Source of the DNA: an uncultured Verrucomicrobiota bacterium
GTDB taxonomy: Bacteria > Verrucomicrobiota > Kiritimatiellia > Kiritimatiellales > Tichowtungiaceae
DNA length: 39,989 nt
NCBI GenBank assembly: GCA_903831085.1
Contig: CAIKWE010000015.1
Coordinates: 1 to 39,989, forward strand
Reading direction: 5' to 3'
Positions 17,115-23,308 of this stretch are shown here, piece after piece (the stretch's first letter is position 1; each line of letters opens with the position of its first letter). The notes below the pieces were generated by a model. That model was not told the DNA's origin and did not search any database. It was given only the letters and a program-made list of their open reading frames with translations. Made by a program: the position numbers and the translations under genes.

Positions 17115-19616
17115 ATGAATACACAGCAACATCAGCGTATTGACCTGGTCAATATTGAAGACGAAATGCAGCGCGCCTACATCGACTACTCGATGAGCGT
17201 CATCATCGGCCGCGCCCTGCCCGATGCGCGCGACGGTCTCAAGCCCGGCAACCGACGCATCCTCTACGCCATGAAAGAACGCGGCTGGGTCGCTTCCAAG
17301 CCGTTCGTGAAGTGTGCAAAAGTGGTCGGGGAAGTGATCGGTAATTATCATCCGCACGGTGACACCGCCGTCTACGACACGATGGTGCGTATGGCGCAGG
17401 ATTTCTCCATGCGTTGCATGCTTATCAATGGTCAGGGAAACTTCGGATCGATCGACGGCGACCGTCCGGCCGCCTACCGGTACACCGAATGTAAACTGCT
17501 TCCGCTGGCCGAAGACATGCTCGCTGACATTGATAAAAACACTGTCAATATGCGTCCCAACTTTGACGAAACTCTCATGGAGCCGACCGTGCTGCCCGCG
17601 CGCATCCCCAACCTGCTCATCAACGGCAGCACCGGGATCGCCGTCGGGATGGCGACCAACATCCCGCCGCACAATTTAAGTGAAGTGATCGATGGAACCA
17701 TCCATCTGATCGAAAATCCTGACGCCAGCGTGGAAGATCTCTGCCGGTTTGTGAAAGGCCCAGACTTTCCGACCGCCGGTGTCGTGTACGGCCTTGGCGG
17801 AATTAAGTCGATGTACCTCACCGGTCGCGGACGCATCCGGATGCGCGGTAAAGCGGACATCGAGGAATTCGGTAGCAACCGCGAACGGATCATCATCACC
17901 GAAATCCCCTATGCGGTGAACAAAGCCGCAATGATCACTAAGATGGCGGAACTGGTTCGCGAAAAACGTCTCGAAGGCATTTCCGACATCCGCGACGAAT
18001 CCGGCAAACTCGGCATCCGCGTGGTCATTGAACTCAAACGCGGCGCGATCGGCAAAGTTGTGCTCAACAACATCTACAAGCACACGCAGCTGGCGAGCAC
18101 CTTCGGCGCGATTATGCTGGCGATCGACAACGGCCGCCCGCGTGTCATGAACCTCAAGGAACTTCTCCAGTGCTTCATCAAGCACCGTTTCGAAGTCATC
18201 ACCCGCCGTACGCAGTTCGATCTCGACAAAGCGTATGCACGCGCCCATATCCTCGAAGGTCTGCTGATCGCCCTTGATAATCTGGACGAAGTGGTGAAGA
18301 TCATCCGCGCATCCAACGCACGCGAAGAGGCACAGGAAAAACTGATTGCGCGTTTTCATTTCAGTGAACTGCAGGTCAAAGCCATTCTCGACATGCGCCT
18401 CTACCAGCTGACTGGCCTCGAACGTGAAAAAATCCAGGCCGAATACGACGAGTTGCAAAAGCTGATCGCCTACCTGACCGATCTGCTGAAACACGAAGAC
18501 AAGCTCTACGGCGTCATCAAAGACGACCTCGTCGGGATCAGAGCCAAATACGGCGACCCGCGCCGCACACAGCTTGAAGTCGATGAGGGCGAAATTGAAA
18601 TTGAAGATCTCATCGCGGATGAACCGTGCGTGATCACTCTTTCCAATACCGGCTACATCAAACGCGTGCCGGTCGACACCTATCGCCAGCAACGCCGCGG
18701 CGGCAAAGGCGTAATCGGCATGGATACCAAAGAAGAGGATTTTGTCGAGCACGTCTTTACCGCCTCAACGCACGACTACCTGCTCTGCTTCACACAGGCC
18801 GGTCGCATGTACTGGCTCAAAGCCTATCATGTTCCGGAAGGCAGCCGTCAGGCGCGCGGACGCGCTCTGGCCAACGTCATCGAAATGGGTGCGGATGAAA
18901 AACTGGCTTCCATTATCTGTGTTCGCGAACTGGACGACGACGAGCACAATCTGCTGATGGCCACCAAAAACGGCATCATTAAGAAGACCGTTCTGTCGGC
19001 CTACAAAAACATCCGCGCCGGCGGCATCAACGCCATTAATATTGATGAAGGCGATGAACTGGTTGGTGTGCAGCTCACGGGTGGCAAAGACGAGATTATC
19101 CTCAGCATGCACAACGGCAAAGCCATCCGGTTTAAAGAACAGGATGCCCGCCCGCTGGGTCGTGTTTCGCGCGGTGTTAAAGGCGTTACGCTCGAAGGTG
19201 GCGATAAAGTCGTTTCCATCGAAATCGTCAACACCTCCGCCACCATGATGGCGATCACCGAAAACGGTTACGGCAAGCGCACCAGCTTCGACGAATACCG
19301 GCTGCAGAGCCGTGGCGGCAAAGGAATCATCAGTATCCAAACCACGGAACGCAACGGCAAGGTCGTCTGCGCCCATGCGGTGACAAATGAAAACCGCATC
19401 ATGCTCATCTCCCAGAACGGACAAATGATCTGCATCGGAGCCAGCGACCTGCGCGTTATTGGACGCAATACGCAAGGCGTGCGACTGGTTAACCTGAACG
19501 AAGGCGACCTGATCGTCTCCGCCGCCGTTCTCGATGCGGAGGCCGCTGTAGAAACAGTAGCCCCGGTCTCGACCGAGGTAGTTGAATCAAACGTCCCGGA
19601 ATCCGACGTTGAGTAG
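17115..19616 (+). CDS. gyrA: DNA gyrase subunit A
   Basis: Breakage-reunion subunit of gyrase. The catalytic tyrosine is Y123 in YRYTECKL. The quinolone-determining segment reads HPHGDTAVYDTMVRMAQ, with Thr at the usual Ser83 position and the acidic residue retained. The C-terminal beta-pinwheel includes a canonical GyrA box QRRGGKG (residues 526-532 with the preceding Q), separating it from ParC, and a second RGGKG blade. The 833-aa chain ends in an acidic tail (about 25 residues rich in V, E, D). Directly downstream of gyrB, so one operon. Confidence 0.97.
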   Translation: MNTQQHQRIDLVNIEDEMQRAYIDYSMSVIIGRALPDARDGLKPGNRRILYAMKERGWVASKPFVKCAKVVGEVIGNYHPHGDTAVYDTMVRMAQDFSMRCMLINGQGNFGSIDGDRPAAYRYTECKLLPLAEDMLADIDKNTVNMRPNFDETLMEPTVLPARIPNLLINGSTGIAVGMATNIPPHNLSEVIDGTIHLIENPDASVEDLCRFVKGPDFPTAGVVYGLGGIKSMYLTGRGRIRMRGKADIEEFGSNRERIIITEIPYAVNKAAMITKMAELVREKRLEGISDIRDESGKLGIRVVIELKRGAIGKVVLNNIYKHTQLASTFGAIMLAIDNGRPRVMNLKELLQCFIKHRFEVITRRTQFDLDKAYARAHILEGLLIALDNLDEVVKIIRASNAREEAQEKLIARFHFSELQVKAILDMRLYQLTGLEREKIQAEYDELQKLIAYLTDLLKHEDKLYGVIKDDLVGIRAKYGDPRRTQLEVDEGEIEIEDLIADEPCVITLSNTGYIKRVPVDTYRQQRRGGKGVIGMDTKEEDFVEHVFTASTHDYLLCFTQAGRMYWLKAYHVPEGSRQARGRALANVIEMGADEKLASIICVRELDDDEHNLLMATKNGIIKKTVLSAYKNIRAGGINAINIDEGDELVGVQLTGGKDEIILSMHNGKAIRFKEQDARPLGRVSRGVKGVTLEGGDKVVSIEIVNTSATMMAITENGYGKRTSFDEYRLQSRGGKGIISIQTTERNGKVVCAHAVTNENRIMLISQNGQMICIGASDLRVIGRNTQGVRLVNLNEGDLIVSAAVLDAEAAVETVAPVSTEVVESNVPESDVE

Positions 19617-19623
19617 ATCGGTC

Positions 19624-19977
19624 ATGTCAGCCGATCTGAGCAGTCTGGATATGACCCCTGAGTGGAGCAAAGCCGCTCCGAGGATCAGCCTGCCTCCGAA
19701 AAAACCTCAACAGAAAAAACCGTCCGCACCGAAAGGCGACGGCATTGTGCGGGTCGGACGGGAAACCAAAGGCCGCAAAGGCGCGGGCGTCACCGTAATC
19801 ACCGGTATTTCTTCACATCCCGAAGGTCTCGAAAAACTGGCGAAACAATTCAAACAGCAGTGCGGAACGGGCGGAACCGTCAAAAACGGCGTTATCGAAA
19901 TCCAAGGTGACCACCGTGACTTGCTCATTCAAGAATTATCCGCCCTCGGATATACCGTAAAAAAAGCGGGCGGATAG
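19624..19977 (+). CDS. yciH: SUI1/eIF1-like translation initiation factor (YciH family)
   Basis: Bacterial eIF1 homologues bind the small ribosomal subunit and affect start-site fidelity. This 117-aa protein has a flexible basic N-terminus (PPKKPQQKKPSAPKGDG). The SUI1 fold follows: IVRVGRETKGRKGAGVTVIT, HPEGLEKLAKQFKQQCGTGG, VKNGVIEIQGDHRDLLIQEL. ATG 19624 is 7 bases after the gyrA stop, so it probably belongs to the gyrase transcript. A longer reading from 19582 overlaps gyrA and is not supported. Confidence 0.9.
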   Translation: MSADLSSLDMTPEWSKAAPRISLPPKKPQQKKPSAPKGDGIVRVGRETKGRKGAGVTVITGISSHPEGLEKLAKQFKQQCGTGGTVKNGVIEIQGDHRDLLIQELSALGYTVKKAGG

Positions 19978-19981
19978 TCCA

Positions 19982-20049
19982 AGGTCAAAGGTCTAAATGT
20001 CGAAGGTTCGTTGAACTCTCCCGCCTTTTGACTTTCAGACTTTCGACCT
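19982..20049. terminator. Imperfect hairpin made of degenerate GTCNAAAG words between convergent genes
   Basis: The left arm (19982-20007) consists of near-repeats of GGTC-AAA. The right arm (20024-20049) is its imperfect reverse complement, about 19 matches of 25. The loop is about 16 bases. It fills the 81-bp spacer between the convergent yciH and ppiC genes and could terminate both. There is no good T-run, so the terminator role is an inference from position. Confidence 0.5.
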
Positions 20050-20058
20050 GAGACTCTC

Positions 20059-20340
20059 TTACGCCGTACGCATGGTCACTTCGACCAGGTGGTAGCCGAA
20101 CTGCGTTTTGACCGGTCCCTGCACCTTGCCAATTTCCGCGCTGAAAACCACCTGATCAAACTCACGAACCATTTGACCGGGCGAAAACGTACCAAGCGCG
20201 CCACCATCACGTCCGGAAGGACACTGCGAATGCTGTTTTGCCAGCGCGGCAAAATCCGCGCCATCGGCGATCTGCTGTTTGAGTTTGTTGCACTCCGCTT
20301 CGGTGCTCACGAGAATATGTCTTGCTGCGGCCTTTGCCAT
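20059..20340 (-). CDS. ppiC: Peptidyl-prolyl cis-trans isomerase, parvulin type
   Basis: Catalyses cis-trans isomerisation of peptide bonds before proline. The 93-aa product is a lone parvulin domain with the expected stretches ARHILVSTEAECNKLKQQI, QCPSGRDGGALGTFSPGQMV, and the C-terminal TQFGYHLVEV. Length equals E. coli PpiC and there is no signal peptide, so it is cytoplasmic. The start at 20340 follows GGGGAG; a reading from 20373 adds 11 residues without support. Divergent from hisB. Confidence 0.94.
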   Translation of the reverse strand: MAKAAARHILVSTEAECNKLKQQIADGADFAALAKQHSQCPSGRDGGALGTFSPGQMVREFDQVVFSAEIGKVQGPVKTQFGYHLVEVTMRTA

Positions 20341-20492
20341 AATCGACTCCCCTAGGTTTAAGTTAAAAGCCATAAAATGCCCTGTTCGCAGAAGAAATCA
20401 ACCCGCAACTCATCAGGCGACAGCGTTTTCGTGCTTGATGGGAACCGGACAGGCTTCTAAGTTATCCGCACACCTCAAACGATAGGATGGTT

Positions 20493-21095
20493 ATGGGAAA
20501 ACAGCGGAAAGCGACGGTTAAGCGCAAGACGAACGAAACGGATATCGCGCTGACAATTAATCTCGACGGAACCGGAACCTACTCGATTGAAACCGGTGTT
20601 CCATTTTTCAACCACATGCTCGAACTGCTTTCCAAACACTCGCTGATCGATATGGACATCAAAGCGTCCGGCGACATCAAGGTGGATTACCATCACCTCA
20701 TCGAAGATGTCGGCCTCGCACTTGGACAGGCATTCAACGAAGCGCTCGGCGAGCGGCGCGGCATCAACCGCTACGGTTTCTGGCTGCTTCCGATGGACGA
20801 CGCTTCGGCCAGCGCCGAAGTGTCGCTCGATCTCGGCGGACGTCCCTACCTCGTTTACAACATTACCAATCTGAAAAAGCTGATCCGCGATTTTGACACC
20901 GACATTCTCGGCCACTTCTGGCGGTCGTTTTGCGACACCGCCAAACTGAACCTGCATATCGACCAGAAATACGGCGACGATCTGCACCATGCGCACGAAG
21001 CGGTATTCAAAGCCGTCGCCCGCGCCCTGCGGATGGCCTGCACAGCCGACGAACGCGCTCTGGATGCCCTGCCCTCCAGCAAGGGTAAGATATAA
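20493..21095 (+). CDS. hisB: Imidazoleglycerol-phosphate dehydratase
   Basis: Histidine biosynthesis enzyme converting imidazole glycerol phosphate to imidazole acetol phosphate. The 200-aa protein is the monofunctional form without the phosphatase domain. Signatures: RKTNETDIAL, FFNHMLELLSKHS, DYHHLIEDVGLALG with metal ligands H67, H68 and E71, and the C-terminal HHAHEAVFKAVARAL. ATG 20493 is preferred over 20487, because the latter would lie within the GGATGG ribosome site. No other his gene is adjacent, so the pathway is dispersed in this genome. Confidence 0.95.
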   Translation: MGKQRKATVKRKTNETDIALTINLDGTGTYSIETGVPFFNHMLELLSKHSLIDMDIKASGDIKVDYHHLIEDVGLALGQAFNEALGERRGINRYGFWLLPMDDASASAEVSLDLGGRPYLVYNITNLKKLIRDFDTDILGHFWRSFCDTAKLNLHIDQKYGDDLHHAHEAVFKAVARALRMACTADERALDALPSSKGKI

Positions 21096-21096
21096 C

Positions 21097-21157
21097 GATA
21101 AGCGATTAGTTATGAATGATGGATATTACACTCATCACTTATTATTCAGAGTTTATC
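21097..21157. terminator. Imperfect hairpin of degenerate ATAAGTGAT words between hisB and rlmN
   Basis: GATAA and TGATG blocks at 21097-21121 pair with CATCA and TTATC blocks at 21133-21157, about 17 of 25 positions, in the 60-bp spacer between convergent hisB and rlmN. The right end overlaps the rlmN stop codon. A bidirectional terminator is likely from position. The words resemble GTGATAAGTGAT spacer repeats seen in many genomes. Confidence 0.45.
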
Positions 21158-22154
21158 ACTTCCCCAGTTGTCCGCAGGCGGCGGCAATGTCGTCACCAAG
21201 AGAATAGCGCAAGGTCACTTTAAATCCAGCGCGTTTCAGCTCATCGCCGAACGCTTTGCGTGCGTCCTCAGCAACCGGAGTAAACTGCGTGCTGGGATGC
21301 ACATTTAACTGAATCAGGTTGATGTGGGCTTTGGTGCCGCGCAGGAACTCAATCAGCGCGGCGAGATCTTCCGGTCCGTCGCTGATTCCTTTCAGAAGGA
21401 GAACCTCCACCATGAAGTCCTTGAGAACCGGGAAAACGGTTTTCAGTTTTTCCAAGGTTTGGAACTTCGCGATCGGCATGATCTGTTCGCGGACTTCCTG
21501 CCGTGCGCTATGAAGGCTTAATGCCAATTGGATATTCGGGAAACGTTCGGCAAAACGCACCATTGCATCCGGAATGCCGACGGTAGAGACCATCAGGTGA
21601 TTTTCGGACAGATTGAAAAAGCGCGGGTCGCGCAGAGTCTCCAGACATTGGAAAAGATTTTCCTCATTGAGCAAGGGTTCGCCCATGCCCATCACGACCA
21701 CATTACGCAGCGTCCGCCCTTCTTCGCGCAGAAGCCGTTTGGCGATCAAAACCTGATCAAGCATTTCGGCGGCGGCGAGGTTGCGGATAAAACCTAACTT
21801 GCCGGTGGCGCAAAATTGGCAGTCAGCGGCGCACCCGATCTGCGAGGAAATACAAAGGCTCGTCCGGCCCGATGCGATTCGTAAAATGACGGCTTCGACT
21901 TTATGGTTTTGCCCTTCGAGTTCCCTCAGGGCGGGCTTCGCCCGAAAAACCAGCTTGGTTGCGCCATCGCGCTGCGAGTCGTGGCGCTCAGAAAGTTCCA
22001 ATGCCTGGAAACAGAGTTTGCCCGCCAGTTCCGGAGCCTTCTCCAGACACTCCTCGAGCGGCAACGCCTTTTTGAAAAAGGCGTTACGAAAGAGCTTCAG
22101 CCGGTGCGGATCCCGGCAGAGCGTCTCCAATGTGCTGTCGTAAACGGAAGTCAT
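21156..22154 (-). CDS. rlmN: RlmN-type radical SAM rRNA/tRNA adenine-C2 methyltransferase
   Basis: RlmN methylates C2 of A2503 in 23S rRNA and A37 in some tRNAs. The radical-SAM cluster motif CxxxCxxC is C108, C112, C115 (CAADCQFC), followed by GMGEPLLN and STVGIPDA. The C-terminal SLGDDIAAACGQL carries C327, equivalent to the methyl-accepting cysteine. Length is 332 aa, slightly short. Three sites of the dispersed palindrome lie inside the gene, all in the same codon phase, giving FQALE (49-53), FQCLE and FQTLE. A further palindrome pair lies 27 bases upstream of the start. Cfr and RlmN are close relatives, but the RlmN-type C-terminal motif argues for RlmN. Confidence 0.9.
   Translation of the reverse strand: MTSVYDSTLETLCRDPHRLKLFRNAFFKKALPLEECLEKAPELAGKLCFQALELSERHDSQRDGATKLVFRAKPALRELEGQNHKVEAVILRIASGRTSLCISSQIGCAADCQFCATGKLGFIRNLAAAEMLDQVLIAKRLLREEGRTLRNVVVMGMGEPLLNEENLFQCLETLRDPRFFNLSENHLMVSTVGIPDAMVRFAERFPNIQLALSLHSARQEVREQIMPIAKFQTLEKLKTVFPVLKDFMVEVLLLKGISDGPEDLAALIEFLRGTKAHINLIQLNVHPSTQFTPVAEDARKAFGDELKRAGFKVTLRYSLGDDIAAACGQLGK
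21450..22010. repeat. Three TTCCA-N5-TGGAA sites within rlmN
   Basis: Copies at 21450-21464 (centre AGGTT, exact), 21639-21653 (centre GACAT, one mismatch in the left arm) and 21996-22010 (centre ATGCC, exact). On the coding strand each is read as TTC-CAN-NNN-TTG/CTG-GAA/GAG, giving FQTLE, FQCLE and FQALE. All fall in predicted helices or loops outside the catalytic motifs. Confidence 0.85.
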
Positions 22155-22180
22155 ACGGGCAAGAGGCTAGCGCAAAACCA

Positions 22181-22230
22181 TTTTCCAGACATTGGAAAAA
22201 CAGCAGAATCTTTTCCCAAATGTCTGGAAA
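22181..22230. repeat. Inverted pair of palindromes upstream of rlmN
   Basis: An exact copy (22183-22197, within a TTTTCCAGACATTGGAAAA context) is followed 12 bases later by TTTTCCCAAATGTCTGGAAA (22211-22230). This is the reverse complement of the first apart from two extra bases. The two can pair with each other or fold separately. They lie between the divergent rlmN and the GLQ-repeat gene, where they could affect either promoter. Confidence 0.8.
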
Positions 22231-22287
22231 CCCGGTTGTCCAACTGCTATGAATACGGTCAGCGAGTCATTCAACAAGGAGCCTGAT

Positions 22288-23025
22288 ATGAAAAATACGA
22301 TCCGGATTCTGAGCACACTGATCTTTTTGCAAGCGGGGTTTGCTCGCACGCAGGAACAAGTATTTTCCGCACCTGCAGAGACTCACCCTGTCCAAGTCGC
22401 CCTCTATCCCACGATGCAATTGGTTCCCTGTGATGAGGATATTGCCGGCGTGCGTCTAAGCATCGCAAGCCTGAACAGAAATGTGACCGGACTGGATGTC
22501 GGTTTGGTTAATCAAACCGCCCAAACCTTCCGCGGATTAGGAGTCGGTCTCGCCAATCTCGTATGGGGGAACTCAACCGGCGTCGAGGTCGGTTTTGTAA
22601 ATTATGTTGAAGGGGATATGACTGGCTTTCAGGGAATCCCATGGCTCACGTTCTGGAATGCTGCCAACATTGTTCGCGGCGAATCGGTCGGTGTTCAAGG
22701 CGGATTGTATAATCAGTCCGAAAGCATGAAGGGCCTTCAGGCTGGACTCGCTAATGTCGGATACGAAACCGCTGGATGCCAGCTCGGGCTGTACAACTAC
22801 ACTGAGAACATTCACGGAGTTCAGGTCGGTCTCGCTAACATAGCCCTTAAAAGTGCCCATGGCGTTCAGGTCGGTCTCTATAACGGAACGCGGGACTTCC
22901 GGGGACTTCAGATCGGGCTGGTCAACCAGACGCAGACGCTCGAGGGACTGCAAATCGGACTGGTTAACATCGCCTCGGAAAAAGAGACGTTGCCTGTCAT
23001 GGTGATCGCAAACTGGCAGTTCTAG
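22288..23025 (+). CDS. Secreted GLQxGLxN-repeat protein (LA_2272-like surface repeat family)
   Basis: A signal peptide (MKNTIRILSTLIFLQAGFA) is followed by roughly ten irregular repeats of about 15-18 residues with a core G-[LV]-[QED]-[VI]-G-L-[VYA]-N: GLDVGLVN, GLGVGLAN, GLQAGLAN, GVQVGLYN, GLQIGLVN twice. Comparable repeats are known in Leptospira LA_2272-type surface proteins and in many uncharacterised Bacteroidota and PVC proteins. A flat beta-roll is plausible. The start at 22288 follows AAGGAG (245 aa); the reading from 22192 starts within palindrome DNA. Function unknown. Confidence 0.75.
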   Translation: MKNTIRILSTLIFLQAGFARTQEQVFSAPAETHPVQVALYPTMQLVPCDEDIAGVRLSIASLNRNVTGLDVGLVNQTAQTFRGLGVGLANLVWGNSTGVEVGFVNYVEGDMTGFQGIPWLTFWNAANIVRGESVGVQGGLYNQSESMKGLQAGLANVGYETAGCQLGLYNYTENIHGVQVGLANIALKSAHGVQVGLYNGTRDFRGLQIGLVNQTQTLEGLQIGLVNIASEKETLPVMVIANWQF

Positions 23026-23026
23026 C

Positions 23027-23054
23027 CTTTTGCAAAACCTTCGGTTTACAAAAG
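23027..23054 (+). terminator. Hairpin directly after the GLQ-repeat gene
   Basis: CTTTTG (23027-23032) pairs with CAAAAG (23049-23054), and AAACC (23035-23039) with GGTTT (23043-23047) around a TTC loop. It begins two bases after the stop codon. No T-run follows, so an mRNA-stabilising end is as likely as termination. Confidence 0.45.
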
Positions 23055-23062
23055 CCGGTTAT

Positions 23063-23236
23063 TAGAGCATTTAACGGTTGCGATGCCGTACACGCATATG
23101 AACCGCAAACCCACCCCGCCGTCCCGGCACCCCTCCGCCGGAGGGGAATCGTTTAGGCGCGCTTTTTATTCCCCTCTGCGGGAGGGGTGGCTGCAAGCAG
23201 GGGTGGGTTACGGTGCCACAATCGTTAAATGCTCTA
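23063..23236. mobile_element. MITE-like element, about 174 bp, TA-flanked terminal inverted repeats
   Basis: The ends are inverted repeats. TAGAGCATTTAACGGTTG (23063-23080) matches the reverse complement of 23219-23236 with one mismatch, and the similarity continues inward with more mismatches. Inside lie nested inverted arms: AACCCACCCC (23108-23117) with GGGGTGGGTT (23200-23209), ACCCCTCC (23129-23136) with GGAGGGGT (23181-23188), GAGGGGAAT (23141-23149) with ATTCCCCTC (23168-23176). The outermost TA on both sides could be a target duplication as made by IS630/mariner-type transposases. It has no coding capacity. A decayed non-autonomous element is the best reading. Confidence 0.6.
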
Positions 23237-23308
23237 GTTGTTCGTTATTGGTTATTCGCGGAAAAGACATCTGCAATTCTTCCACATAACGAACATCAAA
23301 TATCCTTC

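Noticed and set aside
17676-18752. 358-residue open frame on the minus strand inside gyrA
   Set aside because: Antisense shadow of gyrA in GC-rich DNA; no motif, no ribosome site.
20462-20470. DnaA box (TTATCCGCA) before hisB
   Set aside because: A single near-match without a cluster; expected by chance.
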